Below are positions 7,350 to 13,095 of a DNA stretch of 13,095 nt, piece after piece; within the stretch, counting starts at the first letter, position 1, and the number at the start of each line of letters is the position of its first letter. The stretch lies in NCBI GenBank assembly GCA_023387295.1, contig JAEWIG010000137.1, forward strand, positions 1 through 13,095. Reading direction: 5' to 3'. The position numbers were made by a program, and so were the translations under genes. Under the pieces are notes generated by a model. It ran no database searches. It was not told the DNA's origin and saw only the letters and a program-made list of their open reading frames with translations. This DNA is from Bacillota bacterium. GTDB lineage: Bacteria; Bacillota; Bacilli; Bacillales; Cytobacillaceae.

Positions 7350-8450
7350 TTAAATTAATGATCTTCTCATTATAGCATGCACACCCTTCGGAACGTGTGC
7401 AGCAACCTTTGCTCCTGGCTCATTAATTGTGATCCAGCCTAATCCTGAGAAAACAATATCAACCTTGCCTTCCTTTACATTAAACTCGTGCTTAATTAAC
7501 TCAGGGAAAGTCTCCATTTGCTCTGGTCTAGGAGGTGTTAACAATTCCCCAGCATGATTGGTATATAATTCATCTGCTTTTTCTAGCTTTGTCCGATGAA
7601 GATTTAATTCATTAGAAAAATGGCAGACAAACGATCTTCGTCCACCGCTGATGTAATCAAAACGTGCTAAGCCACCAATGAAGAGTGTTTGTTCTTCATT
7701 TAATTGATATACTTTCGGTTTGATTTCTTTTTTCGGTGTAATGATCTTTAAATCACGTTTATCAATATAATGAGCCATTTGATGATGATTGATAATTCCT
7801 GGTGTGTCAATTAATGCCTTTCCATCTGCTAAAGGAATTTCAATAATATCTAGAGTAGTCCCTGGAAAATGAGATGTCGTAATAACGTCTCCTTCCCCAG
7901 TTACTTCTTTTAAGATTCGATTAATAAAGGTCGATTTCCCTACATTTGTACAGCCAACAATATAAACATCTTTTCCTTCACGGTAGGAATCGATCGCTTC
8001 AGCGACCTCTTTTATCGCTTGACCCTTAGCGGCACTCACAAGAAAAACATCCTCTGGCTTTAAGCCAAGTTCTTTTGCCTCTTGCTTCATCCAGTTAATT
8101 AGCTTATTTCGTTTCACTGATTTTGGTAGCAAATCAACTTTGTTTCCAACAAGGAGAATTTTATTTTTGCCAACAAACCGATGTAAACCCGGAAGCCAGC
8201 TTCCATTAAAATCAAAAATATCAACAATTTTCACAATTAATGCATCGCTTTTACCGATGGTATTTAAGATTTTCAGAAAATCGTCATCCGTTAGATCAAC
8301 ATCTTGTACTTCATTATAATGTTTTAATCGGAAGCAACGTTGACAAATAATTGTTTCCTTCTCTATAGCAGATTGTGGTGCATAACCGAGCGCATTTTTA
8401 TCCTCTGTTTGTATTTTCACTCCACAACCAATACATAAATATTCACTCAC
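7350..8450 (-). CDS. yqeH: YqeH, circularly permuted GTPase for 30S ribosome assembly
   Basis: A 366-aa ribosome-biogenesis GTPase needed for small-subunit maturation in B. subtilis. The N-terminal zinc finger has CIGC (6-9) and CQRC (36-39). The G motifs come in permuted order: G4 NKVD (103-106), G5 SAAKG (139-143), then G1 GCTNVGKST (166-174), G2 around PGTT (196-199) and G3 DTPG (215-218). A C-terminal domain, implicated in RNA binding, follows. The start is GTG at 8448-8450 with a perfect AGGAGG at 8459-8464, spaced eight bases. There is a 55-base gap to yqeG. Confidence 0.97.
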   Translation of the reverse strand: MSEYLCIGCGVKIQTEDKNALGYAPQSAIEKETIICQRCFRLKHYNEVQDVDLTDDDFLKILNTIGKSDALIVKIVDIFDFNGSWLPGLHRFVGKNKILLVGNKVDLLPKSVKRNKLINWMKQEAKELGLKPEDVFLVSAAKGQAIKEVAEAIDSYREGKDVYIVGCTNVGKSTFINRILKEVTGEGDVITTSHFPGTTLDIIEIPLADGKALIDTPGIINHHQMAHYIDKRDLKIITPKKEIKPKVYQLNEEQTLFIGGLARFDYISGGRRSFVCHFSNELNLHRTKLEKADELYTNHAGELLTPPRPEQMETFPELIKHEFNVKEGKVDIVFSGLGWITINEPGAKVAAHVPKGVHAIMRRSLI

Positions 8451-8505
8451 TACTTAGTCCTCCTAATTTAATTCACCTTGACAAATTCAAATCCTTGATA
8501 GCGAA

Positions 8506-9009
8506 TTAAAGCATACCTTTTTTTTGAAACCAATTTAAGATTCTTCTCTCGACCATTCGATTAAATCGCGTGAAAAATCCATCCGTCTGGGCCACCGGAA
8601 CAACAAGAATGGTACGGAAACCACCTCTGTTGCCACCAAGTACATCTGTTAAAAGCTGGTCCCCGATTACAACGGTCTCTTCCTTTTTTAAAGCCATTTG
8701 ATGGGCAGCTTGATTAAACGCGCGTCTAAATGGCTTTCTTGCAGCTGAAATAAAAGGGATATCAAGTGGTTCAGAAAAAGCTTTTACACGACTTTCATTA
8801 TTATTAGAAACAATCGTTATTTTAATATTGCTGTTTTTCATTTCTTCTAACCATTTTACTAATTTTGGTGTAGCATTTGGTCGGTCCCATTCGACTAATG
8901 TATTATCTAAATCGGTAATAACTCCCTTGATTCCATTCTCCATTAACCTTTCAGGAGTAATTTCAAAAATATCTTTAGCATGCTGATCAGGCAAAAATAC
9001 CTTTAACAA
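8506..9009 (-). CDS. yqeG: YqeG, HAD-family phosphatase (phosphatidylglycerophosphate phosphatase-like)
   Basis: A HAD-IIIA phosphatase of 167 aa from the chosen start. Motif I is DLDNT (Asp33 nucleophile, Asp35 acid/base), motif II is VSNNN (Ser68), motif III is the lysine of ARKPF (Lys92), and motif IV is GDQLLTD (Asp117, Asp122). The family (TIGR01668/PF09419) includes yeast Gep4, a phosphatidylglycerophosphate phosphatase. A role in phosphatidylglycerol synthesis is therefore likely but inferred. A GTG at 9018 is possible but sits on the ribosome binding site. The TTG at 9009 has AGAGGTG eight bases upstream and gives MLKVFLPD, matching the remembered B. subtilis start MLKKFFLPD. It is the first gene of the eight-gene operon. 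Confidence 0.94.
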   Translation of the reverse strand: MLKVFLPDQHAKDIFEITPERLMENGIKGVITDLDNTLVEWDRPNATPKLVKWLEEMKNSNIKITIVSNNNESRVKAFSEPLDIPFISAARKPFRRAFNQAAHQMALKKEETVVIGDQLLTDVLGGNRGGFRTILVVPVAQTDGFFTRFNRMVERRILNWFQKKGML

Positions 9010-9017
9010 TATATTCA

Positions 9018-9024
9018 CACCTCT
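9018..9024 (-). promoter_or_regulatory. Ribosome binding site that decides the yqeG start
   Basis: AGAGGTG on the minus strand, with eight bases to the TTG at 9009. It overlaps the alternative GTG at 9018, which argues against that codon. Confidence 0.6.
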
Positions 9025-9066
9025 ATTTTCTAGCGATTATTATTGAAACTTTGTAGATTTTTTATC

Positions 9067-9095
9067 ATCATAACGAATTTTATGTATTCTTTCAA
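9067..9095 (-). promoter_or_regulatory. Sigma-A-type promoter of the yqeG operon
   Basis: On the minus strand, TTGAAA (9090-9095) is followed after exactly 17 bases by TATGAT (9067-9072). Each hexamer matches the sigma-A consensus at five of six positions. Transcription would begin near 9060, giving a leader of about 50 bases before yqeG. No other promoter-like signal was seen upstream of the operon's downstream genes. Confidence 0.75.
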
Positions 9096-9177
9096 ACATG
9101 AATATAATAGTGGAAACGTTAAGAAAATTCTATCCTAAGTGGGAAAACTTTTCGACAATATCCGCTTCTTTCAAAAT

Positions 9178-9276
9178 TGTGGATAACTTTACACACATTA
9201 ACCACATTATCCCATATAGCTATAATCTAGTTATAAACAACTTAAACACAAGTTATCCACTACCCATTGTGGATAA
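9178..9276. promoter_or_regulatory. DnaA-box cluster upstream of sda
   Basis: Two perfect DnaA boxes (TTATCCACA) lie on the minus strand at 9178-9186 and 9268-9276. Two one-mismatch boxes lie on the plus strand at 9198-9206 (TTAACCACA) and 9253-9261 (TTATCCACT). Weaker two-mismatch copies lie at 9189-9197, 9231-9239 and 9242-9250, and a three-mismatch copy at 9207-9215. DnaA boxes in front of sda are known in B. subtilis, where DnaA ties sda transcription to replication initiation and stalling. The same regulation is inferred here. The cluster lies between the yqeG promoter and sda, so it could affect both. Confidence 0.88.
9198..9226 (+). promoter_or_regulatory. Candidate sda promoter within the DnaA-box cluster
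   Basis: TATAAT at 9221-9226 is a perfect -10 hexamer. Seventeen bases upstream is TTAACC (9198-9203), a weak -35 that coincides with a near-consensus DnaA box. Transcription would start near 9233, with a leader of about 160 bases. Alternatives are TTGTTC/TAGAGT at 9285-9313 (17-base spacing) and an isolated TATAAT at 9103-9108. The choice cannot be settled from sequence. Confidence 0.35.
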
Positions 9277-9394
9277 GAGAACGGTTGTTCCAAAGCATTA
9301 ATTTTGCTAGAGTAATGGTACAGCAACGAAAACCATATTATATGAGAGCTATCTATCAAATAGAACAAGTAAAAATTTATGGGGGTGAATAAGT

Positions 9395-9535
9395 ATGCGA
9401 AAGCTGTCAGACGAATTATTAGTTGAATCGTATTATAAAGCCATTGAACTGAAACTAAGTCTAGATTTTATTCGCTTAATTGAGATAGAAATTCACCGAC
9501 GTTCCTTAACACATCAAATAAAAATATCCTCTTAA
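9395..9535 (+). CDS. sda: Sda, checkpoint inhibitor of sporulation kinase KinA
   Basis: A 46-aa protein that I translated directly. It begins MRKLSDELLVESYYKA and ends with HRRSLTHQIKISS. This aligns with B. subtilis Sda (also 46 aa, MRKLSDELLIESYFKA at the start) over its whole length, including the helical-hairpin core. Sda binds histidine kinases such as KinA and blocks phosphate entry into the Spo0A phosphorelay when replication is blocked or has just begun. A GGGGGTG site lies seven bases before the ATG. The DnaA-box cluster upstream and the terminator downstream make it a single-gene unit. In B. subtilis it also lies next to yqeG, divergently transcribed. It is too short for many ORF callers. 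Confidence 0.95.
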   Translation: MRKLSDELLVESYYKAIELKLSLDFIRLIEIEIHRRSLTHQIKISS

Positions 9536-9563
9536 CAAATGGATAAACTTTTCCTAAACAAAC

Positions 9564-9589
9564 AGCCCTAATATGGGCTTTTTTCTTTT
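9564..9589 (+). terminator. Rho-independent terminator of sda
   Basis: The stem AGCCC (9564-9568) pairs with GGGCT (9575-9579) around a six-base loop, followed by a T-rich tail (TTTTTCTTTT). The stem is short but GC-rich. On the opposite strand it follows the psd stop by a few bases, with only a poor T tract, so it may partly serve psd as well. Confidence 0.75.
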
Positions 9590-9598
9590 GATTATAGT

Positions 9599-10384
9599 TT
9601 ATTTTCTTAGAAAGTGACCAATTCTTTCTCCTACTTTTATATCAGCTGGAAGCTTTATTGATGATAGAGGAGCAAAGCTATCTTTTTCAAATAACAATAC
9701 AACTGTAGAACCAAAGGAGAAATAAGCCATCTCATCTCCCTTAACAAGCTCGTCACCTTCATAAATGACTTCAATGGAATTAACAAACATTGCTCCAACC
9801 TTTACGATGGAAAGAAATCCTTTATGATGCTTAACCTCTGTGACTGTGCGGTAATTTTTTGAGAGCGTGCTTTTCCCGTATTTCAACCCGTATTTATTAA
9901 CTGGATAGGATCTCATTCCTAGCGACCATTTATCAACAACAACGCCAGAAACTGGACTGTGGATACGGTGATAATGACTAGGACTAAGATAAAAAATGAT
10001 ATAATATCCATCGGCATATTTTTCCGCTTTTTCTTTGCTCCCTAGCATTTCACCAATCGAATATTGCTTTCCTTTTACTGTAATAATATGTTCGGGGTCA
10101 ATAATCCCAATATCCTCGATTACGGCATCCACTGGACTTACGACTGAGTTAGGCTCTGTATCGACAACTCTCGCTCCCGATTTAAGCTTTCTTGTAAAAA
10201 AGTCATGAAGAGTCGGAAAATCTCTGATTGACTTTTCCATTTCATTCTCATTGATTTGATAAACTTTTGAAAAGGAAGGCACGATAAAGCGACTTGCTTT
10301 TGAATGAGCAAACTTTTTTAATGCACCGGAAGTTATTTTTCCGTTAGTAAGTTCAATCATCATTCGATAAATGGACTGCTTCAA
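9599..10384 (-). CDS. psd: Psd, phosphatidylserine decarboxylase proenzyme
   Basis: Membrane-associated enzyme that decarboxylates phosphatidylserine to phosphatidylethanolamine. It self-cleaves to form a pyruvoyl group. From the chosen start it is 261 aa (B. subtilis Psd is 263). The cleavage site is FGST at 224-227; Ser226 would become the pyruvoyl residue of the small alpha chain. The processing residues are Asp86 (SPVDAV) and His142 (HYHRIHSP). The furthest upstream start (TTG at 10399) overlaps the ribosome binding site. GGAGG at 10393-10397 points instead to the TTG at 10384, eight bases on, giving MKQSIYRMMIELTNGK, like the B. subtilis N-terminus. It is divergent from pssA, whose product makes its substrate. 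Confidence 0.96.
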   Translation of the reverse strand: MKQSIYRMMIELTNGKITSGALKKFAHSKASRFIVPSFSKVYQINENEMEKSIRDFPTLHDFFTRKLKSGARVVDTEPNSVVSPVDAVIEDIGIIDPEHIITVKGKQYSIGEMLGSKEKAEKYADGYYIIFYLSPSHYHRIHSPVSGVVVDKWSLGMRSYPVNKYGLKYGKSTLSKNYRTVTEVKHHKGFLSIVKVGAMFVNSIEVIYEGDELVKGDEMAYFSFGSTVVLLFEKDSFAPLSSIKLPADIKVGERIGHFLRK

Positions 10385-10392
10385 TTGTTTTA

Positions 10393-10397
10393 CCTCC
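10393..10397 (-). promoter_or_regulatory. Ribosome binding site that decides the psd start
   Basis: GGAGG on the minus strand, eight bases before the TTG at 10384. The alternative TTG at 10399 overlaps it and has no purine-rich site of its own. Confidence 0.65.
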
Positions 10398-10485
10398 AAA
10401 TTGGAAAAAATTATCTTTACGGATAGTCATAAAAGGCTTAAAATTAAATAATAATTAGTAAAAGCAGAAGTGCCTTTTAACTAAT

Positions 10486-10491
10486 AAGGAG
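10486..10491 (+). promoter_or_regulatory. Ribosome binding site that decides the pssA start
   Basis: AAGGAG, eight bases before the TTG at 10500. The GTG at 10491 shares its last G, so it is unlikely to be the start. Confidence 0.6.
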
Positions 10492-10499
10492 TGAAGAGT

Positions 10500-11039
10500 T
10501 TGTTTTTGTCTGACGTTCGTGAGCAAACGATTAAAAAGCTTAAAGCCCAAACAGCAAATATGTTAACATTAGCTAATTTAATGTTAGGTGGCTTTGCGAT
10601 TATTTTTTGCTTAAAAGGAAATTTAAATTTAAGCTTGCTATTAATATTTGTTGCAGCTCTAGCCGATAGATTCGATGGCATGGTTGCAAGGAAGCTTAAT
10701 ATCGAATCTGAACTGGGTAAGCAATTAGATTCCATGAGTGATATTATATCATTTGGAGTCGCACCTGCACTATTAATATATCAAGGTATTTTATTTGAAT
10801 TTGGCGCTCCAGGGTCATTTTTTACTATTTTCTACATAGGTTGTGGTGCTTTTCGACTTGCACGGTTTAATATTAGTGAAAATAACGGATTCTTTACTGG
10901 GCTGCCAATTACAGCTGCTGGTTGCTTAGCAACACTTAGTTTTTTTGCAATCCCGATTGCACCTGCGCCATTTTTCTTATTTTTAATGATTATTCTTTCG
11001 TTTTTAATGATAAGTCCATTTAAGTTACGCAAGGTATAA
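10500..11039 (+). CDS. pssA: PssA, CDP-diacylglycerol-serine O-phosphatidyltransferase
   Basis: Integral membrane enzyme that makes phosphatidylserine from CDP-diacylglycerol and serine. The complete CDP-alcohol phosphatidyltransferase signature D-x2-DG-x2-AR-x8-G-x3-D-x3-D is present, with Asp56, Asp59, Gly60, Ala63, Arg64, Gly73, Asp77 and Asp81. Around it are hydrophobic segments: two before the motif (roughly 23-55) and several after. The TTG start gives 179 aa, close to B. subtilis PssA (177). It belongs to the Firmicute PssA type, not the phospholipase-D-like E. coli type. The identification as serine transferase rather than PgsA rests on the adjacent psd gene and overall resemblance. 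It ends at a strong terminator. Confidence 0.9.
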   Translation: MFLSDVREQTIKKLKAQTANMLTLANLMLGGFAIIFCLKGNLNLSLLLIFVAALADRFDGMVARKLNIESELGKQLDSMSDIISFGVAPALLIYQGILFEFGAPGSFFTIFYIGCGAFRLARFNISENNGFFTGLPITAAGCLATLSFFAIPIAPAPFFLFLMIILSFLMISPFKLRKV

Positions 11040-11062
11040 TATTTCGATATTTTTTCTGAGCT

Positions 11063-11096
11063 AAAAACCGCATTCACCTAAGAATGCGGTCTTTTT
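11063..11096. terminator. Bidirectional terminator between pssA and pepF
   Basis: A perfect nine-base stem, ACCGCATTC (11067-11075) and GAATGCGGT (11082-11090), has a six-base loop. C plus TTTTT follows on the plus strand. AAAAA at 11063-11067 gives a T tail on the minus strand. It lies between convergent pssA and pepF. Confidence 0.9.
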
Positions 11097-11104
11097 AGTA
11101 TATT

Positions 11105-12901
11105 TTATTTTTCAGTTAAAGCAAGGAACTCGGTAATATCATCAACACATAATTGTACGGCCTTCTCCCAGAAATCTGGCTTCGTTAAATCAACATTTAA
11201 ATGCTTTTTCGCTAATTCTTCAACTTTCATTGAGGCCGTATCTTTTAATAAAGCTATATATTTCGCTTCATAGCCTTTTCCTTCTTTAATGGCTTCAGCA
11301 TATATACCCAGAGAGAAGAGATAACCAAATGTATAAGGGAAGTTATAAAACGGCACTCCGGTAATGTAAAAATGCAGCTTCGATGCCCAAAAGGATGGAT
11401 GATATTGTGCAAGCGCATCTCCGTAAGCTTCTCTTTGTGCATTTTCCATAAGCTCATTCAATCTTTCATTACTCACCATTCCATTTTTGCGTTCCTCATA
11501 AAACTTCGTTTCAAACAGGAAGCGAGCATGAATATTCATTAATAAAGCAATGGTTCTTTGAATTTTATCTTCTAACAAAGCAATTTTTTCTTCTCTTGAT
11601 TGTGCATTCTTCACTGACGCATCGGAGACAATCATTTCAGCAAAAGTTGATGCTGTTTCCGCAACGTTCATTGCATAATTACGATTTAATAATGGAAGCT
11701 CTCTCATCGCGTATGTATGGAAGCCGTGTCCAAGCTCATGAGCTAAAGTTGAAATATTTGATGGTGTACCTGAATAAGTCATAAAGATTCTTGATTGGCT
11801 ACTTTCAGGAAAATAGGTATGGAAGCCTCCTGGACGTTTTCCAGGTCTGTCCTCTGCCTCGATCCATTTTTCTTCAAACGCCATTTTGGCAAAGGAAGTC
11901 ATCTCTTCCCCAAATAGCGAGAAGTTTTCAATAATAAATTCTGCACCTTCTTGATAAGAAAGCTTTACCTCAATGCTGCTAATTGGTGCATCAAGATCAT
12001 ACCAGCTTAATTTTTCTAGACCAAGCAGCTCTGCTTTTCGATTTAAAAATTGAACTAATGGCTTCTTGTTTTTCGCGATTACATCCCACATTGTATCAAG
12101 TGTCTCTTTCTCCATTCGATTAATCGTTAATGGCTCTTTAAGAACATCTTCCCATCCACGTGCGTTGTAAACATTTAATCTGAAGCCTGCTAAATGGTTT
12201 AATGTTCTTGATAAATAATCCGATTGACTTTCCCAAGCTGACTCCCATTTTTTAAATATGTCACTTCGGATTGATCGATCAGGACTTGAAAGTTTATTAG
12301 CAGCTTGCCCAACTGATAGTTGCTTTTCTTCACCATTTTCCACAAATGGAATCTTAATATTTCCGACAATCAAATCATAGAGCTGGCTCCAGCTATGATA
12401 GCCATCGATAGCTAAAGAATTAATTAGACTTTCTTCCTTTTGGGATAATTTATCTGTAGCTGCTATTCGTCTTTCTGTTAGAACAAAGGAAAGTTCGTTT
12501 AATTCAGCCGAATTCATCATATCATCCCAAGTCGCTGAATCATATTTTGTCAGTTTCTCATCTAACATTGTTAGTGCTGATTGAAAAGAGGCACTAAGTG
12601 TTGTTAATTTTGCACGATGATCATCCGCTTTTTTATCAGCAATGTTTTGTGCTTGAAGACAGCTAACAAATGCACTTGCTTCACGAATTTTTTTCGTACC
12701 ATTTTCAAACTTTTTCACAATATCTGCTAGCTCTGTCGTATCAGAAATAGAATTAGTCGGTTCCCAATTATGTACCCTTGATTTAAATGCTGTTATTTCC
12801 TTTTCTGTCTCAACAATATGCTTAGCAAAGGCTGATGATTCACTTCCACCTTTAAAAAAGACCTCCAAGTCCCACACAGGTGAATACATTTTTGATGTCA
12901 T
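11105..12901 (-). CDS. pepF: PepF/M3-family oligoendopeptidase
   Basis: A 598-aa zinc metallopeptidase of the M3B (oligoendopeptidase F) family, expected to cut short peptides in the cytoplasm. The zinc motif HELGH is at 388-392 (His388, catalytic Glu389, His392), with the third ligand Glu415 in NVAETAST. Upstream, PGKRPGGFHTYF and SRIFMTYSGTPSN are typical of the family. The N-terminal region is a helical lobe, and no signal peptide is seen. The length suits the pepF/M3 subfamily near 600 aa rather than the larger Pz-peptidases. The ATG has AGGGGG seven bases upstream (12909-12914). A TATAAT on the minus strand at 12933-12938 could be a -10, but no good -35 is in place. It ends at the shared terminator. 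Confidence 0.93.
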   Translation of the reverse strand: MTSKMYSPVWDLEVFFKGGSESSAFAKHIVETEKEITAFKSRVHNWEPTNSISDTTELADIVKKFENGTKKIREASAFVSCLQAQNIADKKADDHRAKLTTLSASFQSALTMLDEKLTKYDSATWDDMMNSAELNELSFVLTERRIAATDKLSQKEESLINSLAIDGYHSWSQLYDLIVGNIKIPFVENGEEKQLSVGQAANKLSSPDRSIRSDIFKKWESAWESQSDYLSRTLNHLAGFRLNVYNARGWEDVLKEPLTINRMEKETLDTMWDVIAKNKKPLVQFLNRKAELLGLEKLSWYDLDAPISSIEVKLSYQEGAEFIIENFSLFGEEMTSFAKMAFEEKWIEAEDRPGKRPGGFHTYFPESSQSRIFMTYSGTPSNISTLAHELGHGFHTYAMRELPLLNRNYAMNVAETASTFAEMIVSDASVKNAQSREEKIALLEDKIQRTIALLMNIHARFLFETKFYEERKNGMVSNERLNELMENAQREAYGDALAQYHPSFWASKLHFYITGVPFYNFPYTFGYLFSLGIYAEAIKEGKGYEAKYIALLKDTASMKVEELAKKHLNVDLTKPDFWEKAVQLCVDDITEFLALTEK

Positions 12902-13033
12902 ATTAAATCCCCCTTTAATCTATCTCTTTTAAATTATAGATTAAATTTTTCGAAACTTCTATCTATATGGTTGTCCATTTTTCTTAAGAAGAAAGCAAAA
13001 ATATTAATTCGCTTCCCTCTTTTACGCCATTCA

Positions 13034-13095
13034 TTAGCAGCAATCCCCTACAAAAAATATTCCTCCGAATACGAGTAGTAGAATGAGCAAGACGA
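13034..13095 (-). CDS. Possible 3' end of a small hydrophobic protein (partial)
   Basis: On the minus strand the last 60 bases read VLLILLLVFGGIFFVGDCC followed by TAA. This is a hydrophobic, probably membrane-spanning C-terminus. Short Bacillus spore-associated proteins of the YjcZ type end in a similar hydrophobic tail, but 19 residues are too few to assign it. The start lies beyond the right edge. It could also be a chance open frame. Confidence 0.3.
   Translation of the reverse strand, partial: VLLILLLVFGGIFFVGDCC

Noticed and set aside
9098..9301. 67-codon plus-strand ORF between the yqeG promoter and sda
   Set aside because: It covers the DnaA-box array, whose repeats generate its residues. 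It has no ribosome binding site and no recognisable domain, and its start overlaps the yqeG promoter region.
10400..10485. Promoters for psd and pssA
   Set aside because: The spacer is very AT-rich and gives many partial -10 matches (for example GATAAT on the minus strand near 10410), but none has a convincing -35 at 16-18 bases.
10481..11077. Minus-strand ORFs opposite pssA
   Set aside because: They overlap a gene with a complete CDP-alcohol phosphatidyltransferase signature, and one crosses a terminator region.
11254..11784. Short ORFs inside pepF on both strands
   Set aside because: They are out-of-frame shadows of a continuous 598-codon peptidase gene.
12902..13033. Regulatory RNA or riboswitch upstream of pepF
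   Set aside because: Only short AT palindromes such as TTCTTAAGAA are visible, and there is no conserved riboswitch-like core.

Overview
The window looks like a low-GC member of the Bacillaceae (Firmicutes). The block yqeG-yqeH-aroE-yqeI-nadD-yqeK-rsfS-yqeM, followed by opposite-strand comER and then comEA-comEB-comEC, is the classic Bacillus late-competence neighbourhood. The sporulation checkpoint gene sda sits just upstream of yqeG, as in B. subtilis. AT-rich intergenic DNA, strong AGGAGG-type ribosome binding sites and many TTG/GTG starts fit the same group. It is not B. subtilis itself: psd and pssA lie next to sda and are divergent, and several proteins differ in length and sequence.

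Layout. Bases 1-2835 (minus strand) hold the comE operon: comEA (membrane DNA receptor), comEB (dCMP deaminase-like) and the first 520 codons of comEC (DNA uptake channel), which runs off the left edge. A roughly 100-bp imperfect inverted repeat separates comEB from comEC. comER (2977-3804, plus) is divergent from comEA. A bidirectional terminator separates it from the convergent, tightly packed eight-gene operon at 3913-9009 (minus). That operon combines ribosome assembly or silencing (YqeH, YqeI, RsfS), NAD synthesis (NadD), the shikimate pathway (AroE), Ap4A hydrolysis (YqeK), a HAD phosphatase related to phosphatidylglycerophosphate phosphatases (YqeG) and a methyltransferase (YqeM). A good sigma-A-type promoter lies at 9067-9095.

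Bases 9096-9394 hold no convincing gene. They carry a dense DnaA-box cluster in front of sda (46 aa, 9395-9535, missed by length-filtered ORF calling). Beyond a terminator come psd (minus) and pssA (plus), divergent from each other and together making phosphatidylethanolamine. A bidirectional terminator then precedes pepF (minus, 11105-12901), an M3 oligoendopeptidase. The last 60 bases may hold the 3' end of a small hydrophobic protein.

How the genes work together: the left third is DNA uptake, the middle is a growth-linked housekeeping operon, and the right part couples replication status (DnaA boxes plus Sda) to sporulation next to phospholipid synthesis. I saw no phage, transposase, CRISPR, tRNA or rRNA, and no wholly new system. 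The parts most worth a second look are the DnaA-box array upstream of sda and the repeat inside the comE operon.
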